Shown here in pieces: positions 27,241-36,392 of a stretch of DNA of 57,471 bases (its first letter is position 1; every line of letters begins with the position of its first letter). This DNA comes from MedAcidi-G1 sp002713545. GTDB taxonomy: Bacteria > Actinomycetota > Acidimicrobiia > Acidimicrobiales > MedAcidi-G1. The stretch covers positions 1 to 57,471 of the forward strand of contig CAXGYF010000007.1 of NCBI GenBank assembly GCA_964013895.1. Reading direction: 5' to 3'. The position numbers and the translations under genes were made by a program. The notes under the pieces were generated by a model. That model did not search any database and was not told the DNA's origin. It saw nothing but the letters and a program-made list of their open reading frames with translations.

Positions 27241-28455
27241 CTACTCGATTCTCAAACCTGATATTGCCCTGCTAATAACCAGTTGTTGGATTTGTTCTGT
27301 TCCTTCGAAAATATCGTGGATTTTTGCGTCTCTGTGCCAACGTTCCACTGGGTATTCTCTTACATATCCATACCCACCAAGAATCTGAATCGCTCTTTCT
27401 GTAACCCACGTAGCAACTCTTCCAGCCTTCAACTTGGCCATTGAACCTTCAGCATTCTTAAAACCTTGTTGCTTTCCCAACCACGCAGCACGCCAAGTAA
27501 GCATACGAGCTGCTTCTATCTCAACAGCCATATCAGCAAGCATGAAGGAAATACCTTGATTCATGATTATTGGCTTACCAAATGCTTCTCTTTCCTTAGC
27601 GTATTCGAGTGCATACTCATATGCAGCCCTAGCTACGCCTATTGCTTGGGCTGCTACCGCAGGGCGGGTAGCTTCAAAAGTTTGCATTGCGGCTTGAGCG
27701 TTTCCAGATTTACCTTCTTTTACACGTGCGATTCTCTCGTCAAGTTTCTCTTTGGTCCCAAGTAGACAAGAACCTGGTATCCGGACATCTTCTAGTACGA
27801 CCTCTGCTGTGTGGCTTGCTTTAATTCCATGTTTTTTGTACTTCTGTCCTTGACTTAAACCAGGTGTATTAGGAGGCACGATAAAAGATGCATGGCCTCT
27901 AGATTTAAGTTCAGGTTCTACTACAGCGACCACTACGTGAATGTCGGCTAGACCTCCATTAGTAATCCAAGCTTTCGTACCATTTAGAACCCATTCGTCT
28001 GTTGCTTCGTCGTAAACAGCTCTAGTTCGGTAACCACCTACGTCAGACCCAGCGTCAGGTTCACTAGCACAAAAAGCCCCAATTTTAAGATCCCCAGCTT
28101 CCCCGTAGCACTGTGGCACCCATTCCAATACTTGTTCCTGTGTGCCAGATGCCAAAATTCCAGCCGCTGCTAATCCAGATCCCATTATCGCCATTCCGAT
28201 GCCTGCATCACCCCAAAATAATTCTTCGATAGCTACCGGAAGAGTTAGACCTGTTTTATCTCCCATCATTCCATTCGCTAAGAACTCCCAAGAGTAGATT
28301 CCAACCTCTGCTGCTTGCTCAACCACAGGAAATGGAAATTCTTCTTTTTCATCCCATTCTTCAGCAGCAGGTCTAATCACATCTTCAGAAAACTGATGAA
28401 CCCAATCTTGTAGTTGTAATTGCTCTTCGTTCAACTCCATTGAGAAGTCGCCCAT
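27241..28455 (-). CDS. Acyl-CoA dehydrogenase
   Basis: A 404-residue FAD enzyme with FCASEPDAGSDVGG, TKAWITNGG, KEREAFGKPI and FEGTEQIQQLVISR, whose Glu is the expected catalytic base. GGAGGT precedes the ATG. First gene of the operon that ends with kynureninase, so its acyl-CoA may derive from the same catabolic route. Electrons would pass to ETF. Confidence 0.85.
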   Translation of the reverse strand: MGDFSMELNEEQLQLQDWVHQFSEDVIRPAAEEWDEKEEFPFPVVEQAAEVGIYSWEFLANGMMGDKTGLTLPVAIEELFWGDAGIGMAIMGSGLAAAGILASGTQEQVLEWVPQCYGEAGDLKIGAFCASEPDAGSDVGGYRTRAVYDEATDEWVLNGTKAWITNGGLADIHVVVAVVEPELKSRGHASFIVPPNTPGLSQGQKYKKHGIKASHTAEVVLEDVRIPGSCLLGTKEKLDERIARVKEGKSGNAQAAMQTFEATRPAVAAQAIGVARAAYEYALEYAKEREAFGKPIIMNQGISFMLADMAVEIEAARMLTWRAAWLGKQQGFKNAEGSMAKLKAGRVATWVTERAIQILGGYGYVREYPVERWHRDAKIHDIFEGTEQIQQLVISRAISGLRIE

Positions 28456-28563
28456 TGATTACCTCCAAATTAAATTTCTTCAGTTTGACAATACCCGCAC
28501 AACTCAAAGAGCAAACAATTCCGCTCGGTTAATCGATAAGCGCAGATAGTCTCAAATTGATAT

Positions 28564-31170
28564 ATGACAAGTAAAAATAACGCTTCAAAAATGCCAACTA
28601 AGCCATCTTTAGATGGGATTGAAGAAATCTGGTGCAATCAATGGGAAAAAAACGGAATCTATAGTTTTGACCGCAATAAAACTAGAGAAGAAATTTTTTC
28701 TATAGATACGCCGCCCCCCACAGTTTCAGGTTCTTTACACGTGGGACATGTTTTTTCTTACACACATACTGATGCAATAGCGCGCTATCAACGAATGGCT
28801 GGGAAAGAAGTCTTTTACCCCATGGGTTGGGATGATAATGGCCTTCCAACTGAAAGAAGAGTCCAAAATTTTTTTGGAGTGAGATGCGACCCTTCACTCC
28901 CTTATGATCCAGACTTTGAAACACCAGCCGACGCTGGCAACCCAAAAAAAATTAAAGAACGCGGTGAATTCGACATAAGTAGACGCAATTTTATTGACCT
29001 CTGCCATATTCTTACTGCAGAAGATGAAAAGGCATTTGAGGCTCTATGGCGACGTCTTGGATTATCAGTTGATTGGAGTCTTACCTACGCAACTATTGAT
29101 GAAAAATGTCAGCGTGTGGCTCAACGCGCTTTCCTTCGAAATCTGAATAGAGGCGAGGCATATCAAACAGAGGCTCCGTCACTCTGGGATGTAACTTTCC
29201 GAACTGCTGTAGCTCAAGCTGAGCTTGAAGACAGGGAAAGGCCAGGGGCTTACCATACGCTTACCTTCCACACAGAAAGTGATGAAGACTTACATATTGC
29301 AACAACTAGACCGGAGTTATTACCTGCTTGTGTAGCTTTGGTCGCCCATCCAGATGACTCAAGATATAAAAATCTTTTTGGGACAACTGTAACTACACCC
29401 GTTTTTGGTGTCGAAGTCCCAGTTTGTAAACATCAACTTGCGGATCCTGAAAAAGGAACTGGAATCGCTATGATATGCACCTTTGGTGATACCACTGATG
29501 TCACTTGGTGGAGGGAATTAGACTTACCAGTTCGAGCAATAATAAACCGGAATGGAAGAATTATAAACGATCCTCCATCAGGCATTTCGAATGAAACCGG
29601 CATTACTGCATTTAAACGCCTATCCGGAAAAACGATTTTCTCTGCACAAGAAGAAATGGTATTGATGCTTCGTGAGGCAGGTGAACTGGTCGGAGAACCT
29701 GAACCAATTACACATCCAGTGAAATTTTTCGAAAAAGGCGACAAACCTCTAGAAATCGTCACTTCGCGTCAGTGGTATATAAAAAATGGAGGCCGCGATG
29801 AGAAATTAGCAAATGCACTTATTGATAGAGGCAATGAAATGAACTGGTATCCGAGTTACATGCAAGCTCGTTACAGCAACTGGATTGAAGGACTTAATGG
29901 TGACTGGCTAATAAGCAGACAGCGTTTTTTTGGTGTGTCTATACCACTTTGGTATCCGATTGACGAAAATGGTGAAACTATTTGGGATGAACCGATAGCC
30001 CCCCAGGAAGATTCTCTTCCTGTAGATCCAACTTCACAGGTACCAGTTGGATTTTCAGAGGATCAGAGAGGGAAACCAAATGGTTTCATCGGAGACCCTG
30101 ATGTTATGGACACTTGGGCAACTTCATCCCTTACGCCGCAAATTGCTTGTGGATGGGAAGAAGATCAAGATCTATTCGAACGCACTTACCCAATGGATAT
30201 GCGCCCGCAAGCACACGACATAATACGAACTTGGCTTTTTTCAACTGTTGTGAGATCACATTTTGAATCTGATTCTTCTCCTTGGTTGAATTGCGCTTTA
30301 AGTGGCTGGGTTCTGGATCCTGATCGAAAGAAAATGTCAAAATCTAAAGGCAACGTAGTTACCCCAATCGACTTATTAGAAGAATACGGATCAGATGCTA
30401 TTCGTTACTGGGCAGCTAACGGAAGGCCTGGAACAGATACGACATTTGACGATGGTCAAATGAAAATCGGCAGGAAATTAGCGATAAAAATACTCAACGC
30501 AAGCCGATTTGTTTTAAGTTTCAGTGATGCAAAAAGCGATTTACTTGAGATAGATAAAAGTCTTATAAACAATCCTTTAGACCTTTCAATGCTCGCAAGT
30601 CTGGATGGATTAATAGATGAAACGACTGCTGCTTTTAACACTTTTGATTATGCAAGAGCATTAGAAAAAACTGAATCATGGTTCTGGGATTTTACAGATA
30701 ACCATTTGGAACTTGTTAAGGTTCGCGCTTATGGAGAAGAAAGTTCAAACGCAACATCAGCTCAATACGCATTATTTTTAGCACTACAAACTCTACTAAA
30801 ACTTTTTGCACCTTTTCTTCCTTTTGTCACCGAAGAGGTCTGGTCATGGTGGAGAGACGGCTCAATACATCAGCAAAATTGGCCCTCAACTAAAGATCTA
30901 CCTGAAACTTCTGGATCTATCGGAGATCAAGAAATTGCTCTTGTAGCTGCGCAAACAATAGCTGAAATCCGCAAGAAGAAAACTGAAGCTAAATCTTCAC
31001 TGGCGACACCGGTGACGAGTTGCACTGTTATTGACACTTCTGAGCGACTCGACCTTCTTCGTCTGGCCTTAGACGATGTGTCTGCTGCGGCAAAAGCCGA
31101 AAACATGAATCTTGTTGTAGGAGAAAAATTTGAGGTTGAAGTTTTACTTGCAGAAGTAGAAAATAATTGA
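28564..31170 (+). CDS. valS: Valyl-tRNA synthetase
   Basis: An 868-residue class I aminoacyl-tRNA synthetase charging tRNA-Val. The HIGH motif appears as SGSLHVGHVFSYTHTD and the KMSKS loop as KKMSKSKGN. DWLISRQRFFGVSIPLW is typical of the family, and an editing domain lies between about 220 and 400. The N-terminal region MGWDDNGLPTERRVQNFFG resembles the actinobacterial ValS branch. It is the best housekeeping marker in the window for taxonomy. A crotonase gene follows after 1 base. Confidence 0.95.
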   Translation: MTSKNNASKMPTKPSLDGIEEIWCNQWEKNGIYSFDRNKTREEIFSIDTPPPTVSGSLHVGHVFSYTHTDAIARYQRMAGKEVFYPMGWDDNGLPTERRVQNFFGVRCDPSLPYDPDFETPADAGNPKKIKERGEFDISRRNFIDLCHILTAEDEKAFEALWRRLGLSVDWSLTYATIDEKCQRVAQRAFLRNLNRGEAYQTEAPSLWDVTFRTAVAQAELEDRERPGAYHTLTFHTESDEDLHIATTRPELLPACVALVAHPDDSRYKNLFGTTVTTPVFGVEVPVCKHQLADPEKGTGIAMICTFGDTTDVTWWRELDLPVRAIINRNGRIINDPPSGISNETGITAFKRLSGKTIFSAQEEMVLMLREAGELVGEPEPITHPVKFFEKGDKPLEIVTSRQWYIKNGGRDEKLANALIDRGNEMNWYPSYMQARYSNWIEGLNGDWLISRQRFFGVSIPLWYPIDENGETIWDEPIAPQEDSLPVDPTSQVPVGFSEDQRGKPNGFIGDPDVMDTWATSSLTPQIACGWEEDQDLFERTYPMDMRPQAHDIIRTWLFSTVVRSHFESDSSPWLNCALSGWVLDPDRKKMSKSKGNVVTPIDLLEEYGSDAIRYWAANGRPGTDTTFDDGQMKIGRKLAIKILNASRFVLSFSDAKSDLLEIDKSLINNPLDLSMLASLDGLIDETTAAFNTFDYARALEKTESWFWDFTDNHLELVKVRAYGEESSNATSAQYALFLALQTLLKLFAPFLPFVTEEVWSWWRDGSIHQQNWPSTKDLPETSGSIGDQEIALVAAQTIAEIRKKKTEAKSSLATPVTSCTVIDTSERLDLLRLALDDVSAAAKAENMNLVVGEKFEVEVLLAEVENN

Positions 31171-31171
31171 A

Positions 31172-31972
31172 ATGACAGCTGAGCCAAGTTTCGAGTATTT
31201 AGTTGTTTCTTGCGATGGGAAAACAGCCCAGATGCAACTGAATAGACCTGAACGTCTGAACGCCTTATCGACTGCTGTCATGGAAGAAATAATTGAGGCC
31301 GCGGATTGGTTTGACAAACAACCTGATTTACGTGTCGTAGTAGTTAGCGGAGCGGGTAGATCATTCTGCGCTGGCTTTGATACTGATGCTTTCGGAACCA
31401 ACAACCAAAGTGCATCGGGAAAAGTGGGCGGTAGAAAACCTGCTGACTTAGGTCGACTCATGGCTGACTCAATCGAGGGAATGGCTCCCATAGCGATAGC
31501 ACGTCTTCATGGTCATGTTGTGGGTGGTGGCCTCGTGCTGGCTGCAGCTTGTGACCTTAGGATTGCTTCCATTGAAACAAGTTTTTCCATTCCAGAAGTC
31601 GATCTAGGTATTCCTTTAGCTTGGGGAGGGATTCCCAGACTCGTGAGAGAGATAGGACCTGCTTTGACAAAAGAGCTGGTTATGACTTGTAGGCCATTTG
31701 ATGCTGAAGAAGCTTCCGAAATAGGTTTTATAAATAGAGTGATAAATATTGATGAAATTGACTCTGCGATAAATGACCTAGTCTCAGCCATTGCGGGTAA
31801 ATCTAGGATCGCTACTCTTTCAACGAAAGCTCACGTAAATGCAGTTACATCTCAGATGGTTGGGACTATGAGGTCTTGGTCTGACGCAGATGGTTTAGAA
31901 GTAGCAATGGCTGATCCAGAATCGCAAAAAGCGCAAGAAACCTACTTGTCTCAAATCAAGAACAAAAATTAA
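31172..31972 (+). CDS. Enoyl-CoA hydratase/isomerase family protein
   Basis: A 266-residue crotonase. The oxyanion-hole segments are SGAGRSFCAGFD and GHVVGGGLVLAAACDLRIAS. Glu residues in FSIPEVDLG and ALTKELVMT match the two catalytic Glu of enoyl-CoA hydratase, so hydratase activity is plausible. It starts 1 base after valS and is probably co-transcribed with it, an unusual pairing. Confidence 0.8.
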   Translation: MTAEPSFEYLVVSCDGKTAQMQLNRPERLNALSTAVMEEIIEAADWFDKQPDLRVVVVSGAGRSFCAGFDTDAFGTNNQSASGKVGGRKPADLGRLMADSIEGMAPIAIARLHGHVVGGGLVLAAACDLRIASIETSFSIPEVDLGIPLAWGGIPRLVREIGPALTKELVMTCRPFDAEEASEIGFINRVINIDEIDSAINDLVSAIAGKSRIATLSTKAHVNAVTSQMVGTMRSWSDADGLEVAMADPESQKAQETYLSQIKNKN

Positions 31973-31986
31973 AATACCAACCTCGT

Positions 31987-32310
31987 TTACGCGGGTCTGT
32001 GCAAAACGCCATCTGTAACTGCAACTTTTATAAAATCTTTTTCTTGATCTTGGGCTTGGCAAATTCCATCGATAATCATGCTGAATCCACCATGCGAATT
32101 AGGGGGAAAAAGGAAACTAACTGAACTTGAGTGGGTCAAGTTCTTGATGGTCCCTTTTCCAGGGGAACAAATAATAAAATCTTCCTCCAAAGTAATTAAT
32201 GAATGAACAATTTTTGCTTTTCCCTCTTCAGTCATTGTTACTACAAAAGCAGAATTTCCATATTCTTCAAGACGTTTACCTATATCTTCAATTGCAACTT
32301 TAATACTCAT
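31987..32310 (-). CDS. PNPOx-like split-barrel flavin-binding protein
   Basis: About 107 residues with a short helix then VVTMTEEGKAKIVHSLI, FIICSPGKGTIKNL and SVSFLFPP, the pattern of small FMN/F420-binding pyridoxamine-oxidase-like split barrels. The frame extends to 32358, but the start at 32310 (MSIKVAIED) better fits the family. Neither start has a clear ribosome-binding site. It is divergent from the Mop regulator. Cofactor and substrate are unknown. Confidence 0.6.
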   Translation of the reverse strand: MSIKVAIEDIGKRLEEYGNSAFVVTMTEEGKAKIVHSLITLEEDFIICSPGKGTIKNLTHSSSVSFLFPPNSHGGFSMIIDGICQAQDQEKDFIKVAVTDGVLHRPA

Positions 32311-32381
32311 AGTAAAATCATAATTTATATTTTTAAGTAATAAAAGTTGCATTTGCAAGCTTTTTAAGTATTTTTTATAGT

Positions 32382-32771
32382 ATGAACAAGTTTAGAATCG
32401 GTGAAGCAGCTCAATTACTTGGTGTCAGCTCAGACACTGTCAGAAGATGGGCGGATTCCGGCCGTCTTTCAATCGAACGAACTGAAGGTGGACACAGACT
32501 CATAAACGGCGTTGAACTTGCAAAACTTGCTCAAGAAATTTCAGATTCAAGTGAACAAGAAGGAGCTACCCTTTCAGCTCGAAATCGTTTCACCGGTTTA
32601 GTCACCCGTGTCGTAGCCGACGGAGTTATGGCCCAAGTCGAACTTCAAGCTGGACCGTATCGAGTTGTCTCCCTGATATCTGCTGAAGCAACTAGAGAAC
32701 TTGGATTAGAACCAGGAGCTTTAGCAGTAGCTGCGATAAAGGCAACAAATGTGGTTATCGAACGCCCGTAA
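32382..32771 (+). CDS. MerR-type HTH fused to a molybdate-binding Mop/TOBE domain
   Basis: A 129-residue regulator. Residues 4-41 are a MerR/excisionase-like helix-turn-helix (RIGEAAQLLGVSSDTVRRW, then GGHRLI). Residues 63-129 are a Mop domain (ARNRFTGLVTRVVADGVMAQ) like those that bind oxyanion molybdate. It overlaps modA by 23 bases and probably senses molybdate and controls modABC. The type is common in actinobacteria and is distinct from ModE, whose HTH is LysR-like. Confidence 0.85.
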   Translation: MNKFRIGEAAQLLGVSSDTVRRWADSGRLSIERTEGGHRLINGVELAKLAQEISDSSEQEGATLSARNRFTGLVTRVVADGVMAQVELQAGPYRVVSLISAEATRELGLEPGALAVAAIKATNVVIERP

Positions 32772-33465
32772 GGCCTTAAACAAAACTTTTTCAATTCTTG
32801 TAATTTTTTGCTTAGCTTCCTTTGGGTGCAGCAAGGAAGAAAAAGAAATCAATGTTTATGCTGCCTCCTCGCTAACAGAGGCTATTTCCGCAGTAATCAA
32901 AAATTACGAAGAAATTTATGAAGTTAAGACAAAAGTAGTTTTTGCCGGTTCAAACCACTTGGCCGCACAGCTTAGAGATGGAGCGGATGCCGATGTTTTC
33001 ATCACAGCAAATGCCGACCTCATTAATGATTTGGATTTTCAAGAAATTTTGGAGGGCTTCGCTTACAACTCTTTGATTGCAGTTAAACCTGTCGAATTTA
33101 TTAATAAAATTTTTGAACCAAATGATCTAAACCGGGCTGAAAATCTTATAGCAATATGTTCGGAGGGGGTCCCGTGCGGCGATACCACAAAAGCAAAATT
33201 CGGAAACGTAAAAGCAGATACATACGAAATGAGTGTTAAAGCTGTTTTGGCACGTGTTGCCTCTATGGAGGTAGATCTGGGAATTGTTTACTTAACCGAC
33301 CTGCAGAACGAACCAAAAGTAACTGCAGCATGGCCTCAAGAAATTACTTGTCCCTGTGTCTCGTATGCGGCAGCATCTAAAGGGGAAAAAGGAAATGACT
33401 TCATTGATTTCTTAAATTCCGGCGCTGCTAAAGAAATTTTTTCTACATATGGATTTTCCTTATGA
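32749..33465 (+). CDS. modA: Molybdate ABC transporter substrate-binding lipoprotein
   Basis: A 238-residue extracytoplasmic protein. Signal with lipobox ASFGC, then INVYAASSLTEAI and FAGSNHLAAQL followed by GADADVFITA, characteristic of ModA. It would capture molybdate or tungstate for ModBC. It starts with an ATG inside the end of the Mop regulator gene and its stop overlaps modB by ATGA, so all are co-translated. Confidence 0.85.
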   Translation: MWLSNARKALNKTFSILVIFCLASFGCSKEEKEINVYAASSLTEAISAVIKNYEEIYEVKTKVVFAGSNHLAAQLRDGADADVFITANADLINDLDFQEILEGFAYNSLIAVKPVEFINKIFEPNDLNRAENLIAICSEGVPCGDTTKAKFGNVKADTYEMSVKAVLARVASMEVDLGIVYLTDLQNEPKVTAAWPQEITCPCVSYAAASKGEKGNDFIDFLNSGAAKEIFSTYGFSL

Positions 33466-34241
33466 ATAGGATTCCCAAAACAATCGTTTTAATCGCAACG
33501 ATCGCGATTCTATTTCTTATGTCCCCACTAATAGGACTCTTACAGAGGATGCCCTGGTCTGGACTAACAAACCTTCTTGGAAGCGACATAATTCTAGATG
33601 CTTTCTTACTTTCTTTATTTGTAAGCTTTTCAGCCGCTCTAGTTGTGTTTATATTTGGAATTCCAATCGCGTGGGTTTTAGCTAGGTCTAATTTTTCTTT
33701 TATGAAATTACTCCGATCAGTGGTACTTCTACCAATGGTTCTTCCTCCAGTTGTGGGTGGGACTGCTTTACTCTTTGCTTTTGGGAGGCAAGGTTTTCTA
33801 GGTAAATGGCTAAATGATTGGTTCGGTTTAACTCTGCCATTCACTACAGCTGGATCAGTAGTGGCAGCAGTTTTTGTTTCAATCCCATTTTTTATTGTTG
33901 CTGTCGAGTCTGCTTTCCGTTCTATTAATGAAGATCTTGAGAAAACTGCGGAAACACTTGGGGCCTCTTCATCAAAAATATTCTTAAAAATTACACTTCC
34001 TCGCATATTTCCTTCAATACTTGCAGGGCTTGCTCTCTCTTGGGCTCGCGCACTTGGTGAATTTGGTGCAACTATAACTTTTGCAGGAAATATGCCGGGT
34101 GAAACTCAAACCCTGCCTCTAGCAATTTTTCTGGCACTAGAAACTAATCCTGAAGAAGCTTTAGCTCTCAGTTTGGTGATGATCGTCACTTCACTTGCAA
34201 TTCTTATACCGTTCCGTGATCAGTGGTTACCGAGTCGATAA
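33462..34241 (+). CDS. modB: Molybdate ABC transporter permease
   Basis: A 259-residue inner-membrane permease with about six helices. It contains VVLLPMVLPPVVGGTALLFAFG and the EAA-type loop ETLGASSSKIFLKITLPRI that docks on the ATPase, then ALGEFGATITFAGNMPG, a ModB signature. It overlaps modA by 4 bases and ends 2 bases before the preferred modC start. Confidence 0.9.
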   Translation: MNRIPKTIVLIATIAILFLMSPLIGLLQRMPWSGLTNLLGSDIILDAFLLSLFVSFSAALVVFIFGIPIAWVLARSNFSFMKLLRSVVLLPMVLPPVVGGTALLFAFGRQGFLGKWLNDWFGLTLPFTTAGSVVAAVFVSIPFFIVAVESAFRSINEDLEKTAETLGASSSKIFLKITLPRIFPSILAGLALSWARALGEFGATITFAGNMPGETQTLPLAIFLALETNPEEALALSLVMIVTSLAILIPFRDQWLPSR

Positions 34242-34243
34242 TA

Positions 34244-35257
34244 ATGCTGGAACTTGATGGATCTTTAGATCTCGAACACTTCACCTTAAAGGTCAAACTT
34301 GAAATTAAAAAGAATGAAACAGTTTGCCTTTTAGGTCCTAATGGTTCAGGAAAGTCAACAATTTTAAAACTTATTGGCGGCCTTAAAAAACTAACTTCAG
34401 GAGATCTAAGAATAAATACGAATACCATCGATTCAGGACAAACCTTCGTACATCCCCGTTTCAGAAATGTTGGCTGGGTCCCCCAAAACCAAATGCTTTT
34501 TGATCATTTAACTGTGAAACAAAACATTGAATTCAGCCCAAATTCATCCAAAAAAGAAGTTTCTGAATTAATCGAACTCTTTGATTTACAACATATACAG
34601 AACAAAAAAGCCGGCAATTGCTCTGGAGGCGAGTCGCAACGTGTAGCAATTTCTAGAGCAATTGCTTCTAAGCCCCAAGTCCTATTACTCGATGAACCAT
34701 CTACTGCTCTTGATGAAGAAAGTAGACAAATCATTTATCAATATTTGAAAACACAAAAAGGAGTAGCAACTTTGCTAGTTACGCATGACCCTGTTGAAGC
34801 AGCTTCGTTATCGCAACGACTAATCATTTTAGAAAAAGGTGAGATAACACAAGTAGGAACACCAGATGAAATAAAGACTTCACCGGCAACCCCATATTCT
34901 GCTTCTCTCGTTGGATTAAACTTCGTGCCCGCCTTAGCAGATGGACTGGTCGCCGTAACCGATAAAGGAGTGGAACTAATTTTAAGTGAATCGATCCAAG
35001 GCCAAGTCAATATCGTAATCCCGCCAAAATCGATCGCTCTTTATAAGGAAAAGCCCGTAGGAAGCCCTCGAAATGTTCTTATGGCTAAAATTTTAGAAAT
35101 ACACCATTTGGGCGAAAATGTGCGCATCAATTTAGACGGTCAATTGAATTTCATTGCCGAAATCACCAATAATGCTTTTGAGGTTCTCGATCTCCATAAA
35201 GGTGACGAAGTTTGGGCTGCCTTCAAAGCAACAGAGTTAATCACTACTCATACATAA
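34244..35257 (+). CDS. modC: Molybdate ABC transporter ATP-binding protein
   Basis: About 337 residues. Walker A is GPNGSGKST, the signature is CSGGESQRVAISRA, Walker B is LLLDEPSTALD and the switch is THDP; a C-terminal TOBE/Mop region follows. A GTG at 34223 would give a 344-residue form. The ATG at 34244 (MLELDGS) matches the usual ModC N-terminus and is preferred. It supplies molybdate for enzymes such as the CoxL-like hydroxylase at 19094. Confidence 0.85.
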   Translation: MLELDGSLDLEHFTLKVKLEIKKNETVCLLGPNGSGKSTILKLIGGLKKLTSGDLRINTNTIDSGQTFVHPRFRNVGWVPQNQMLFDHLTVKQNIEFSPNSSKKEVSELIELFDLQHIQNKKAGNCSGGESQRVAISRAIASKPQVLLLDEPSTALDEESRQIIYQYLKTQKGVATLLVTHDPVEAASLSQRLIILEKGEITQVGTPDEIKTSPATPYSASLVGLNFVPALADGLVAVTDKGVELILSESIQGQVNIVIPPKSIALYKEKPVGSPRNVLMAKILEIHHLGENVRINLDGQLNFIAEITNNAFEVLDLHKGDEVWAAFKATELITTHT

Positions 35258-35310
35258 AATACATTTAAGATACGACTACTGAATTACTTCTATAGATAGG
35301 AAAGGTGCCA

Positions 35311-36321
35311 ATGAAACTTGGATTGATTTGGGGGTACTGGTCTGCTCAACCACCCACAGACTGGGTTCCACTCACACAGGAAGCTGAAAAATTAGGTGTC
35401 GATACAGTCTGGACTTCGGAATCCTGGGGTTCCGATGCTTTTTCTCCTCTAGCTCATTTAGCCGCTGTGACTGAAAACATTCGCTTAGGCACAAGTGTTG
35501 TTCAAATTGCAGCTCGTACACCAACTGCTTGCGCGATGCACGCAGTAACTCTTGACCATTTGTCTTCTGGCCGCTTAATTCTTGGCATAGGAGTATCCGG
35601 CCCCCAGGTGGTGGAAGGATGGTATGGGCAACCATTTAAGCGCCCCTTAGCGAGAACCCGGGAATACGTTGAAATTTTAAGATCTGCTTTCGCTCGTGAA
35701 GATTACCTTTCTTATGAAGGTGAATTTTTTCAGCATCCCTACAAAGGGCCTGACTCCACTGAACTTGGTAAACCTCTAAAAATCATGACCCATCCTCTAC
35801 GAAGTGATATCCCTATTTTTATCGGCGCAGAAGGTCCAAAAAATGTAGCTCAAACATGTGAAATTGCGGATGGTTGGCTACCTCTTTACTATTCCCCTTA
35901 CCGTCAAGATGTCTACAGCGAAGTCATTTCAAATCGTAAAGATTCTTTTGAAATACCTCTCAACATGATCGTGAATGTAACCGACGATATTGAAACAGGT
36001 TTACTCCCAATCAAAATGAGCATCGCTTTGTATATAGGAGGCATGGGAGCGAAAGGAAAGAACTTTCACACCGAGTTAATGTCTCGAATGGGGTTCGAGG
36101 CTGAAGCTAAACGTATACAAGAGTTATTTTTAGAGGGTAAACGAGAAGAAGCAATTGCCTCAGTTCCTAGTGATTTCTGCGATGAAATTAGCCTTGTTGG
36201 GTCAGCAGATCGGATTCGTGACAGGCTTCAAGCTTTCGAAGACAGTCCAATAACTATGTTAAATATTTCTGCACGCACACCTGATGAATTACGCGAGATT
36301 TCAGAAATAATTCTTGGATAA
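35311..36321 (+). CDS. LLM-class F420-dependent oxidoreductase
   Basis: A 336-residue luciferase-like TIM-barrel flavoprotein. It shows MKLGLIWGYWS, VDTVWTSESWGSDAFSPLAHL, RLGTSVVQIAARTP, and LSSGRLILGIGVSGPQVVEGW, typical of the actinobacterial F420-dependent LLM group. AGGAAAGG lies 5 bases before the ATG at 35311; a GTG at 35305 would sit on top of that site. It opens a plus-strand run leading to the methyltransferase genes. The substrate is unknown. Confidence 0.8.
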   Translation: MKLGLIWGYWSAQPPTDWVPLTQEAEKLGVDTVWTSESWGSDAFSPLAHLAAVTENIRLGTSVVQIAARTPTACAMHAVTLDHLSSGRLILGIGVSGPQVVEGWYGQPFKRPLARTREYVEILRSAFAREDYLSYEGEFFQHPYKGPDSTELGKPLKIMTHPLRSDIPIFIGAEGPKNVAQTCEIADGWLPLYYSPYRQDVYSEVISNRKDSFEIPLNMIVNVTDDIETGLLPIKMSIALYIGGMGAKGKNFHTELMSRMGFEAEAKRIQELFLEGKREEAIASVPSDFCDEISLVGSADRIRDRLQAFEDSPITMLNISARTPDELREISEIILG

Positions 36322-36392
36322 TTTTCTACCTCTTTCGACTTTTCTAAATTAATAGGTTCAAAGTAGTCTTCGCTGATGTCTAGGAACTTTCG

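Noticed and set aside
32341..32381. ModE-type operator upstream of the Mop regulator
   Set aside because: Only a short TTGCA/TGCAA repeat and AT-rich sequence are visible; nothing resembles the ModE consensus, and the regulator is not ModE.
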